DNA of 11,063 nt from Schleiferiaceae bacterium (GTDB lineage Bacteria; Bacteroidota; Bacteroidia; Flavobacteriales; Schleiferiaceae), in contig JALQUY010000054.1 in the NCBI GenBank assembly GCA_023260615.1, positions 1 to 11,063 on the forward strand, in the 5' to 3' direction. Numbering within the stretch: position 1 is the stretch's first letter; every line of letters starts with the position of its first letter. Shown here piece after piece: positions 1-6,646 of this stretch. The position numbers and the translations under genes are program-made. The notes under the pieces were generated by a model. The model ran no database searches and was not told the origin of the DNA. It was given only the letters and a program-made list of their open reading frames with translations.

Positions 1-1972
1 CGTAAGACGGCGATCCTCCAAAGTAGGAGGCGTACAGCGGGCTCCCGTGTCGGTTGAGCACGAGGAAATAGAAGTCACTGCCATCCGTGGTGGTTTGGAA
101 GGCGTTGGAGGTCGTGTAAAGGTTTTGGGTATTTCCGCCGTTGTTGGCTAATCCTCCCCAGCCCGAAAAATACAAGGAGCCACATCCGTCCAGCATAAAG
201 GCGGTTGGCGAGGTATTGATACTGCTCGTGGTCCCCGATCCAAAGGTCTGCAGTCGGTACAGGGTGTCCAGGTCATAGCCCAACCAAGCCATGTACTGCG
301 AGGACATGGATTGGCCCCAAAGACCCGGGGTAGCGGACAAAATGCCCTTGGTGTTGCCCACTATGGCGATAGCGGAGCTGTCCCCTATGGCTTTGTAGGC
401 GCCTTCGGGATTTTGGGCAATCATAAAGCCCACATCAGGCCCTGTGGTGCCCAAGTAGGTCGTCTTCTCCAGAATGCCCGTCGCGGCGTCGATCCGCTGC
501 ACCCACGCGTCCCCTAGACCTGCATGTAAAGGCTGGTAGGCCGAAGACGTACCCAGACTGTCTGAAAAGCTTCCCCCTACGGTAAAGAGTTTGACTTGGC
601 CTTGGTGCTCGTGAAGCGTGGCGCCGAAGATGGCATCCTGGGACGGCCCACCAAAATGAGAGGACCAACTCACGTAGTCCAGCCCTGGAGCCAGTTTGAC
701 GACCAGCCCATCCTGCATGCCGTGCGCAGGCATCATCGTAGACGAGAAATTGGAAGACAGCGTGGAGGTAGCGACGTAAACCCCATCCGGAGCGACCAGC
801 ACCTCCCCGCGTGCTTGATCCCCATAGTTCATGACAAAATTGGCATTAATACCGTCGTTCCCGGTCCCGCCCAAGTAGGTCATGCCTTGAAGCAGGCTAC
901 CGGTGGAATCGAGGCGCAGCACATAGAGGTCCGAGCCTTGGTTAAACGATTGCCCTCCCCCATTGATGGAAAATCCACCCGCGTAGGTCGTATCGTAGCC
1001 AGTGGCGGTATGGGGCAAATTCGCCGAACCGGTAATCCCCATAACGACCAGATCTCCGTTGGGGCCCACCATCATGGAATGCGGTTGTTCGCGGTTGCCT
1101 CCACCGTAGTAGGTTCCGCACAGCAAAGACGTGCCATCGGGACTGAAGAGCATGAGGGCCACATCCGTCCCGCCACCGGCAAAGCTGGACTGAACGCCAT
1201 TGACCACAGGGAATTGCGCGCCAAAGGCGATGCCGCCGAGCCAGGTTCGGCCCTGCAAATCATACGTCGCCGTGTAGCCAAAATTGTCCGACACGGAGCC
1301 CGAAAAGGTCGAAAAGCGGTAGACCGGATCGATGCGCGTGGCTTTGGGCGCCACGGGCGCCCAGGTAGTGCCGCGAGACGCCCAATGCGCGTACACGTCC
1401 CCACGTAGGCCTTCGGCGCGAGGTAGATCTACTTCCAGCTGGCCAACGGGCAGTTCAAAGCGCACATAGCGCCCATGAGCTTCGCCCTCTGGCAGGCCTT
1501 CAAAGCGAGAAGCCACGGAATTCAGGGCTTCGGGCGAATCCGCCACCCACGTGGTTTTCAGGAAGCCATCGGCACTGAGTTCAAGCTCCAAACGCACGCC
1601 CGGGTACAACCCATCGACCGCCGCCGTTGCATACTGCGGGACTTTGGAGGCACGGCCAGAGGGCAGGAAGTAGGACAGGTACCCAGGCAAACGCCCTTGG
1701 CCCTCGAAGCGCCCAGGTTCAGCACCCTCAAAGTGCTCGGTAAACACAAAGAGTCCTGCACTGTCGGCATCTGAAGGGCCCCGCAAGCTGAATCGAAGGC
1801 CGTCTTGGAGAATCCAGATGCGCGCCGTTTCTGTAGGAAGCTGGGCGAGCACCTCCTCGGGCCACTGCCCCTGGTTGGGGACAAAGCCAAACACCGGCCG
1901 GCTGATTTCAGTCGGCTGTGCCTGAGCCAAAAAGCTCAACAAAAGGAATATCCAGAGAATCCGGGATCGCAT
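1..1972 (-). CDS. Secreted SBBP/beta-propeller-like surface protein, N-terminal 657 codons (C-terminus outside window)
   Basis: The frame from ATG at 1972 is open for 657 codons down to the window edge, so the gene is cut at its 3' end. Residues 1-18 form a signal peptide (Arg-rich start, hydrophobic core ILWIFLLLSFL, cleavage likely after AQA). Residues 28-41 (FGFVPNQGQWPEEV) match the NKGQWP signature that opens a large family of Bacteroidota secreted proteins, and residues 96-140 (LPGYLSYFLPSG..., GLYPGVRLELE) continue its N-terminal domain. From about residue 286 come SBBP-type repeats: TYYGGGNRE (287), TYLGGTGNDG (365), SHFGGPSQDA (438), TYLGTTGPDV (505) and SYFGGSPSY (649), with roughly 70-residue spacing. 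Family members usually end in PKD-like domains and a T9SS sorting or gliding C-terminal domain; that part is not visible. It is probably exported to the cell surface; substrate unknown. The gene lies 83 bp downstream of prfB on the same strand, and its start codon sits in a palindrome. Confidence 0.85.
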   Translation of the reverse strand, partial: MRSRILWIFLLLSFLAQAQPTEISRPVFGFVPNQGQWPEEVLAQLPTETARIWILQDGLRFSLRGPSDADSAGLFVFTEHFEGAEPGRFEGQGRLPGYLSYFLPSGRASKVPQYATAAVDGLYPGVRLELELSADGFLKTTWVADSPEALNSVASRFEGLPEGEAHGRYVRFELPVGQLEVDLPRAEGLRGDVYAHWASRGTTWAPVAPKATRIDPVYRFSTFSGSVSDNFGYTATYDLQGRTWLGGIAFGAQFPVVNGVQSSFAGGGTDVALMLFSPDGTSLLCGTYYGGGNREQPHSMMVGPNGDLVVMGITGSANLPHTATGYDTTYAGGFSINGGGQSFNQGSDLYVLRLDSTGSLLQGMTYLGGTGNDGINANFVMNYGDQARGEVLVAPDGVYVATSTLSSNFSSTMMPAHGMQDGLVVKLAPGLDYVSWSSHFGGPSQDAIFGATLHEHQGQVKLFTVGGSFSDSLGTSSAYQPLHAGLGDAWVQRIDAATGILEKTTYLGTTGPDVGFMIAQNPEGAYKAIGDSSAIAIVGNTKGILSATPGLWGQSMSSQYMAWLGYDLDTLYRLQTFGSGTTSSINTSPTAFMLDGCGSLYFSGWGGLANNGGNTQNLYTTSNAFQTTTDGSDFYFLVLNRHGSPLYASYFGGSPSY

Positions 1973-1981
1973 GCGATCCCG
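1962..1981. repeat. Perfect 20-bp palindrome spanning the start codon of the SBBP protein gene
   Basis: The two 10-base halves, CGGGATCGCA and TGCGATCCCG, are exact reverse complements, with the centre between 1971 and 1972. In the minus-strand mRNA it can fold as an 8-bp stem (CGGGATCG/CGATCCCG) with a CAUG tetraloop that exposes the AUG. No T-run follows, so it is not a terminator. It could be a protein-binding dyad or a translational hairpin; the function is unproven. Confidence 0.6.
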
Positions 1982-2055
1982 AAGATACGGAGGATGTCAA
2001 GGGGATGAGCGGCCAGAAAGGCTGCGCCTTGAAGGTAATACCCCTAAACGGCGGC

Positions 2056-3171
2056 TCAGTCCAAATCCAAATCGTCGTCGCCGGCGCCTGAGCCGTCTGA
2101 CATCAAATAGGCCTTGAGGAACGCATCGAGCTCCCCGTCCAGTACGCTGTCCGGATCGGTGCTTTCGGTGCCGGTTCGAACGTCTTTGACCAATTTATAG
2201 GGGTGCAAGACGTAGTTGCGGATCTGAGACCCCCATTCGATTTTCTTTTTGCCGGCTTCAATTTCGGAGCGCTTGGCATTGCGGGCCTCAATCTCCATCT
2301 CGTACAAGCGGGACTTCAGCAATTGAATGGCCTTTTCCTTGTTCTGCAGCTGCGAACGCGTTTCTGTGTTTTCGATCACGATACCGGTGGGACGGTGTTT
2401 CAAACGCACACCCGTTTCCACCTTGTTGACGTTCTGGCCCCCTGCACCGCTCGAACGGAAGGTGTCCCAGTCAATTTCGGCCAGGTTGACCTGAATATCA
2501 ATCGAATCGTCCACCAGCGGATACACATACACGCTTACAAAAGAGGTATGGCGGCGCGCATTGCTGTCAAAAGGACTGATGCGGACCAAACGGTGCACGC
2601 CATTTTCGCCTTTCAAGTAGCCGAACACGTAGTCGCCTTCAATTTCCAGCGTCACCGTTTTGACCCCGGCTACATCGCCTTCTTGGAAGTTGAGCTCGCG
2701 AACTTTGTGGCCGTTTCGCTCCGCCCAGCGCAGGTACATACGCATCAAAATACCCGCCCAGTCGCAAGATTCGGTACCGCCAGCGCCGGAAGTAATCTGC
2801 AGGACAGCCGACATCTTGTCTTCTTCGCCCGAAAGCATGTTCCGGAATTCCAGCGTGCTCAGCTCCTCTTCCAGTTGGTCGGCAATTTGGTCCACTTCCG
2901 CTTCCGAAAGCTCGCCCTCGCGGTAAAATTCGACCGAAAGCTCCACCTCGCCCAGCATGGCCTCCAGCGCTTCATAGCCCTGAATCCAGTACTTCATTTC
3001 CCGAATCTTCTTCATGACCTGCTCGGCCTTCTTAGAATCTTCCCAAAAAGACGGATCCGCCGTGCGCTCTTCTTCGTTGGCCAATTGGATGCGCTTTTCA
3101 TTCAAGCGCAAGTAACTTCTCAGCCCTTTGAGGCGCTCGTGAAAATCCTTAATCTGTTCAGTGGAAACCAT
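2056..3171 (-). CDS. prfB: Peptide chain release factor 2 (RF2), single continuous frame
   Basis: This class I release factor reads UGA and UAA stop codons in the ribosome and triggers peptide release. With the start at 3171 (MVSTEQIKDF) it has 371 residues, normal for RF2. Visible parts are the N-terminal helical domain (about 1-115), the RF2-specific stop-recognition motif SPF at 199-201 within RISPFDSNARRHTSF, and the catalytic GGQ at 244-246 within SSGAGGQNVNKVETG. The C-terminus is an acidic tail (GAGDDDLDLD). The open frame continues upstream of 3171 but only antisense to the aldolase gene and without RF2 similarity, so I reject the longer start. The codons at the usual frameshift position (LRSYL then Arg) are continuous, with no in-frame UGA, so the classic autoregulatory frameshift is absent. 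A TAnnTTTG box lies 5 bases before the ATG. Confidence 0.95.
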   Translation of the reverse strand: MVSTEQIKDFHERLKGLRSYLRLNEKRIQLANEEERTADPSFWEDSKKAEQVMKKIREMKYWIQGYEALEAMLGEVELSVEFYREGELSEAEVDQIADQLEEELSTLEFRNMLSGEEDKMSAVLQITSGAGGTESCDWAGILMRMYLRWAERNGHKVRELNFQEGDVAGVKTVTLEIEGDYVFGYLKGENGVHRLVRISPFDSNARRHTSFVSVYVYPLVDDSIDIQVNLAEIDWDTFRSSGAGGQNVNKVETGVRLKHRPTGIVIENTETRSQLQNKEKAIQLLKSRLYEMEIEARNAKRSEIEAGKKKIEWGSQIRNYVLHPYKLVKDVRTGTESTDPDSVLDGELDAFLKAYLMSDGSGAGDDDLDLD

Positions 3172-3175
3172 GGGG

Positions 3176-3183
3176 CAAAAGTA
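3176..3183 (-). promoter_or_regulatory. Candidate -7 promoter box (TACTTTTG) for prfB
   Basis: TACTTTTG on the minus strand is an exact match to the Bacteroidota -7 consensus TAnnTTTG and sits four C residues before the prfB ATG, inside the 34-bp gap to the divergent aldolase gene. If used, transcription would start at or next to the ATG, giving a leaderless mRNA. I see no clear TTG -33 element at the expected spacing, which lowers confidence. Confidence 0.4.
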
Positions 3184-3205
3184 CAACCTTGAGTACCTTG
3201 TAGCC

Positions 3206-4231
3206 ATGATGGACGCTGACTTTCGATCTGATACGGTCACCCGACCGACCCCCGCCATGTACGCCGCTATGGCCGCCGCTCCCGTGGGCGACGACGTACT
3301 GGGCGACGACCCCACCGTCAAACGCCTCGAAGCCCTTGCTGCCGAACGCTTTGGCCAAGAAGCGGGCCTCTTCTGCCCCTCCGGCACCATGACGAACCAA
3401 ATCGCCATCAACGTCCACACCCGCCCCGGCGACGAGGTCATCTGCTCCCATTTGGCGCACATCTACAACTACGAGGGCGGCGGCGTTGCCTTCAACTCCG
3501 GCGTGCAAGTCCGCACCGGGGGCGACGCCTACGGCCGCCTCAGCGCCGACGACGTGCACCGCCTGGTCCAACCCGAGATGGACGTGCACGCCGCGCCCAC
3601 CCGACTCGTGGTCCTCGAAAACACCGCCAACAAGGGCGGCGGCACCAGCTTGGGGCTGCCCCTGCTCCGCGAGGTGGGCGACGCCGCCCGCTCCCACAAC
3701 CTGGCCTACCACCTCGATGGGGCCCGCATCTTCAATGCGCTGGTCCGCGAAGGGGATTCGCCGGAAGATTTGCGCTTTTTTGATTCCGTGTCCATTTGCT
3801 TGAGCAAAGGCCTCGGCGCCCCGGTGGGCTCGCTGCTGCTCGGCCCCAAAGACTTTATTGCGGAAGGCAAGCGCATTCGGAAGCGCTTTGGAGGCGGGAT
3901 GCGCCAGGCGGGATTTTTGGCGGCCGCGGGCATCTATGCGTTGGACCATCATGTGGAGCGCCTGGCTGAAGACCATGCCAACGCCCAACGCGTCGACGCT
4001 TGGTTGGCCCAACTTCCCTACGTAGTCGAACGCAAGCCTTGCCACACGAACATGGTGCTATTCCGAATCGAAGCGCCGGGCGGTGCGCCCGCGCTGCAAG
4101 CACATTTGGCCAGCCAGGGTATACGCATCATCGCCATGGACCGGGAATGGCTGCGCGTCGTCACCCACTACGACATCCAGGAGGCGCATCTTTTAGCCTT
4201 GCACGAAGCGCTTAAAACGTTTGCGGCATAA
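3206..4231 (+). CDS. ltaE: Low-specificity L-threonine aldolase (PLP-dependent)
   Basis: This cytoplasmic fold-type I PLP enzyme splits L-threonine or allo-threonine into glycine and acetaldehyde. The start ATGATGGAC at 3206 (341 aa; ATG at 3209 is equally possible) gives MDADFRSDTVTRPT, the typical family N-terminus; the frame's upstream ATG at 3161 would add residues antisense to prfB. Numbering from 3206, the visible motifs are FRSDTVT (6-12), the phosphate-binding PSGTMTNQ (58-65), the active-site HIYNYEGGG (85-93), the PLP-ring-contacting LDGARIFNA (170-178) and the Schiff-base lysine K201 in LSKGLGAPVGS. Length is normal and all key residues are present. It is divergent from prfB and convergent with recX. 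The last 27 bases (4205-4231, encoding EALKTFAA and the stop) are echoed three times downstream. The symbol rests on family membership; substrate stereospecificity cannot be read from the sequence. Confidence 0.92.
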   Translation: MMDADFRSDTVTRPTPAMYAAMAAAPVGDDVLGDDPTVKRLEALAAERFGQEAGLFCPSGTMTNQIAINVHTRPGDEVICSHLAHIYNYEGGGVAFNSGVQVRTGGDAYGRLSADDVHRLVQPEMDVHAAPTRLVVLENTANKGGGTSLGLPLLREVGDAARSHNLAYHLDGARIFNALVREGDSPEDLRFFDSVSICLSKGLGAPVGSLLLGPKDFIAEGKRIRKRFGGGMRQAGFLAAAGIYALDHHVERLAEDHANAQRVDAWLAQLPYVVERKPCHTNMVLFRIEAPGGAPALQAHLASQGIRIIAMDREWLRVVTHYDIQEAHLLALHEALKTFAA

Positions 4232-4416
4232 AAGCATTCTGTAGCATTCCGTTGACCTCGAAGCATTTAAAACGTGCGGCATAAGAGCACCCAGGGTCGC
4301 TTCGGTCGCATTCACGTAAACTCGAAGCCTTTAAAACGTTTACCGCATAACTCCACCCAGTGAGGCCGCTGAGTTCATCCTACTAGACAGAAGCGCTTAT
4401 ATCGTTTGCCCACGCA
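4205..4416 (+). repeat. Degenerate 27-bp repeat array derived from the 3' end of ltaE
   Basis: Copy 1 is the end of ltaE itself (4205-4231, GAAGCGCTTAAAACG then TTTGCGGCATAA). Copy 2 (4260-4284) differs by a GC-to-AT change and a 2-base deletion. Copy 3 (4324-4350) differs at a few bases, and copy 4 (4390-4416) is the most diverged. Start-to-start spacings are 55, 64 and 66 bases. The second and third spacers are both 39 bases and share CACCCAG near their left ends. Copies 1-3 all end in GCATAA, so the ltaE stop codon is repeated too. This looks like decayed tandem duplication of the gene end. It fills nearly all of the ltaE-recX convergent gap, where I see no gene. Confidence 0.75.
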
Positions 4417-4444
4417 TGCCCCACTCCCAGAGGGGAGCCCAGGC

Positions 4445-4912
4445 TCAGACTTGCAAATCCGCCTTGGCCGTTTCAATTTCTTCCCAGGTGTAGCCCTTGC
4501 GCTGGGCGGCGGCTAGGGCCGACTGTTCCTCTTGGCGCGTGGCCCAAGGATAGGATTTGGCCAAGAGGGCCGTCAACATTTGCAGGTAGCTTTCGGGGTC
4601 TAGTTCCGACAAGCCCAGCTGGATGCATCGGGCGGACACGCGTTTGGCTTTGAGGTGGTGCGTGATTTTTACGCGGCCCCAGCCTTTGGCCCGGTGCTTT
4701 CCTCGCACATAGGCTCGGGCAAAGCGCTCTTCGGATAGAAATCCTTCGCTGATGAGCTCGCCCAACAAGTCGTCTTGCGCCGCCTGAAGGAGGCCCATGG
4801 AGCGGAGGCGCTCTTCCACCTCCGACTGGCAGCGCTCTTGGTAGGCGCAGTACTTCCGGATTTGCACCCGGGCCGTTTCAAGGTCGTAGACTTTTTCGCG
4901 TTTGAAGGCCAT
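4445..4912 (-). CDS. recX: Regulatory protein RecX
   Basis: RecX proteins bind RecA filaments and limit recombinase activity during homologous recombination and the SOS response. From ATG 4912 (MAFKREKVYD) the product has 155 residues, close to the usual length. Its all-helical tandem-repeat fold is recognisable in RIRKYCAYQE-like segments (VQIRKYCAYQERCQSEVEER, about 16-35) and in the core signature FLSEERFARAYVRGKHRAKGWGR (about 57-79), followed by KITHHLKAKRVS. The open frame extends upstream to 5029, but that part runs through the RNase G terminator and coding end, so I prefer 4912. No recA is in view. The start lies 12 bases past the terminator stem of the upstream operon, so it probably has its own promoter (TATTTTTA box) or is reached by read-through. 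Confidence 0.9.
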   Translation of the reverse strand: MAFKREKVYDLETARVQIRKYCAYQERCQSEVEERLRSMGLLQAAQDDLLGELISEGFLSEERFARAYVRGKHRAKGWGRVKITHHLKAKRVSARCIQLGLSELDPESYLQMLTALLAKSYPWATRQEEQSALAAAQRKGYTWEEIETAKADLQV

Positions 4913-4913
4913 G

Positions 4914-4952
4914 GGGTAAAAATAAAACAGGCGGCCCGGAGGCCGCCTGTTT
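4914..4952 (-). terminator. Rho-independent terminator of the HU-TPR-COX24-rng operon
   Basis: On the minus strand, 18 bases after the rng stop codon, a perfect 12-bp stem (AAACAGGCGGCC / GGCCGCCTGTTT, 4941-4952 with 4925-4936) encloses a 4-base loop and is followed by TATTTTTA. The GC-rich stem, small loop and T-rich tail are textbook. It separates rng from recX. Confidence 0.92.
4917..4924 (-). promoter_or_regulatory. Candidate -7-like box (TATTTTTA) for recX within the terminator T-tract
   Basis: TATTTTTA matches TAnnTTTG at all fixed positions except the last and is followed by CCCC and the recX ATG, the same layout as in front of prfB. It also serves as the U-tract of the RNase G operon terminator, so the match could be a by-product of that tract. 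There is no clear -33 element. Confidence 0.25.
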
Positions 4953-4970
4953 GCAAGCATTTGGTTTCGC

Positions 4971-6521
4971 TTATCCGAGCTTTCGGTTCTGATCGTCCGT
5001 GAAGCGGTACTCCAACATTTTGAACGCATCGCGCTCTACCATTTTCAGGCTGTGTCCGTACAATTTGGACCACTGGCGGTAGCGCGCCTTCCACCAAAAA
5101 CCTTTAGTGAGGTAGGCGTAAATGAAGGGGTGCACATGCAAGAAGATGGGCGACTTGTCCCCCTTCGTGCGCATCTTGCCCACAATCTGATCAAACTTCT
5201 GCTCGAGGGCATCGATCAAGGTGATCGGCGCCTCCACTAAGCTGTCCGGATTCTCTTCCTTGGTCTCCAAACGTTGAGCGGGCCGAACGCGTTGACGCGT
5301 AATCTCGACCAAGCCAAACTTGGAGGGAGGAAGAATTTTGTGACGCGCACGGTCGGTGGCCATGACTTCCTTCATCTTCTCAAAGAGTTGCTTTCGGTGC
5401 TCCCCTTTGTGCATATCGATGAAGTCGATACAAATGATACCTCCCATGTCGCGAAGGCGCAGCTGACGGCCAATTTCCTCGGCTGCCATCATATTGACGG
5501 CCAAGGCATTGTCCTCTTGGCTTTCGCCCTTGTTCGAACGGTTGCCACTGTTCACGTCGATGACGTGCATGGCTTCCGTGTGCTCAATGATCAAGTAGGT
5601 GCCTTTGCCCATGTTCACCGTGCGGCCAAACGCCGACTTCAACTGGCGGTCTACCCCGTATTGCTGGAAAACCGGCAAAGCCGATTTGTGAAGCTTTACG
5701 ATGTTGGCCCGCTCTGGAGCAATGGATTCCACGTATTCGTGGATTTCCTGGTGGAGCGACTCATCGTCGACCACAATTTGATCAAAACTGTCGTTGAACA
5801 CGTCGCGCAAGTATGCGCTGGCACGGTCCATTTCACGCAACACACATTTGCGCGGCTTAGCGCTGCGCAGGTTGCGGTGTAGGGTTTTCCATTTGGACAT
5901 TAAATCCGCCAAGTCGGCGGTCAATTCCTCCTGGGAGACGCCCTGGGCGACGGTGCGTACAATGACGCCAAAGCCGTCCGGGCGAATGGACTGAACGAGC
6001 TTACGCAGTCGTTCCTTCTCTTTGCGCTCTCGGATTTTCTGAGAAACGGATACACGGGTGGTAAACGGCACCAAAACGATGAACCGTCCCGCGATAGATA
6101 TTTCAGACGTAACCCGAGGGCCTTTCGTCGAGATGGGTTCCTTCACGACCTGGACCAAGATTTGGTCACCAGGCTTCAAGATGCTCTCCATAGCCCCATC
6201 TTTTTCGATGAGGGGCTCTAAGGGAAACTCCGCTATGTTAGCGGGCTGCTTCCCAAGTTGAACTTTCTTGTTGAAGGACTGCCACGAAGAAATTTGGGGA
6301 CCGAGATCATGGTAGTGCAAGAAGGCATCCTTCTCGTACCCCACATCTACAAAAGCCGCATTCAGGCTCGGTGCCAACTTGCGCACCTGACCTAAATACA
6401 CGTCTCCTACGGAAAACTGCTGTTTAGCATCTTCCTGTACGAGTTCCGTTAAACGGCCGTCCTTAAGAAGGGCAATAACTGCGTCCGATTCACTCGCTTG
6501 AATGATGAGTTCGGTACGCAT
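4971..6521 (-). CDS. rng: Ribonuclease G (RNase E/G family)
   Basis: This endoribonuclease cuts single-stranded AU-rich RNA and acts in rRNA 5'-end maturation and mRNA turnover. The 516-residue product has an N-terminal S1 RNA-binding domain (about 37-130; VGDVYLGQVRKLAPSLNAAFVDVGYEKDAFLHY), interrupted after about residue 75 by a polar insert common in Bacteroidota members. The 5'-sensor/RNase H-like region is at about 130-220 and the DNase I-like catalytic domain at about 220-410. The metal-binding aspartates are D322 (VIDVNSG) and D366 (CIDFIDM). After TRQRVRP (408-414) the CPxCxG zinc-link is missing: the only cysteines are C226 and C364. The C-terminal small domain ends with HPFIYAYLTKG and YGHSLKMVERDAF. 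There is no RNase E-type scaffold tail, hence RNase G. It is the last gene of the HU operon, 10 bp after the mini-protein, with a strong terminator behind it. Confidence 0.93.
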   Translation of the reverse strand: MRTELIIQASESDAVIALLKDGRLTELVQEDAKQQFSVGDVYLGQVRKLAPSLNAAFVDVGYEKDAFLHYHDLGPQISSWQSFNKKVQLGKQPANIAEFPLEPLIEKDGAMESILKPGDQILVQVVKEPISTKGPRVTSEISIAGRFIVLVPFTTRVSVSQKIRERKEKERLRKLVQSIRPDGFGVIVRTVAQGVSQEELTADLADLMSKWKTLHRNLRSAKPRKCVLREMDRASAYLRDVFNDSFDQIVVDDESLHQEIHEYVESIAPERANIVKLHKSALPVFQQYGVDRQLKSAFGRTVNMGKGTYLIIEHTEAMHVIDVNSGNRSNKGESQEDNALAVNMMAAEEIGRQLRLRDMGGIICIDFIDMHKGEHRKQLFEKMKEVMATDRARHKILPPSKFGLVEITRQRVRPAQRLETKEENPDSLVEAPITLIDALEQKFDQIVGKMRTKGDKSPIFLHVHPFIYAYLTKGFWWKARYRQWSKLYGHSLKMVERDAFKMLEYRFTDDQNRKLG

Positions 6522-6531
6522 GACTCAGCCC

Positions 6532-6621
6532 TTACTTCTTCTTGTGACGATTTTTACGCAAACGCTTTTTACGCTTGTGAGTGGCCATCTTATGGCGCTT
6601 TCTTTTCTTACCGCTTGGCAT
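6532..6621 (-). CDS. 29-residue AURKAIP1/COX24-domain protein, probably ribosome-associated
   Basis: ATG at 6621 begins MPSGKKRKRHKMATHKRKK, continues RLRKNRHKKK and stops with TAA. Seventeen of 29 residues are Lys or Arg and three more are His. I recognise this as the short AURKAIP1/COX24-domain protein of Bacteroidota; the domain is shared with mitochondrial AURKAIP1/Cox24 and with a mycobacterial small-subunit protein, so a ribosomal location is the likely role (family knowledge; not provable here). It lies 25 bp after the TPR gene and 10 bp before rng, on the same strand, so it is almost certainly co-transcribed with them. It is short enough to be missed by ORF length cut-offs. Confidence 0.88.
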   Translation of the reverse strand: MPSGKKRKRHKMATHKRKKRLRKNRHKKK

Positions 6622-6646
6622 AATGCTTTCGATTAAAATGAAACAA

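Noticed and set aside
596..1408. 270-codon plus-strand open frame
   Set aside because: It lies antisense to the SBBP protein, which has a signal peptide and family repeats; its composition is His/Arg-rich and shadow-like.
2018..2030. Small hairpin (AAGGC/GCCTT) after prfB as a terminator
   Set aside because: It has only 5 bp and no T-run; prfB and the SBBP gene may be co-transcribed.
2203..3192. 329-codon plus-strand open frame
   Set aside because: It is entirely antisense to prfB, whose motifs are unmistakable, and has no recognisable domain.
3172..3462. 97-codon N-terminal extension of prfB
   Set aside because: It is antisense to the aldolase gene, shows no RF2 similarity, and the 3171 start gives the normal RF2 length.
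3158..4045. 295-codon minus-strand open frame
   Set aside because: It is a shadow of the GC-rich aldolase gene, with low-complexity Gly/Ala/Val composition and no recognisable domain.
4205..4416. CRISPR-like layout: 27-base repeats with 28-39 base spacers
   Set aside because: The repeats differ from each other, the first is the coding end of ltaE, two spacers share sequence, and no cas gene is present.
4424..4437. Hairpin CTCCC-AGAG-GGGAG between ltaE and recX as a terminator
   Set aside because: The stem is only 5 bp with no T-tract on either strand.
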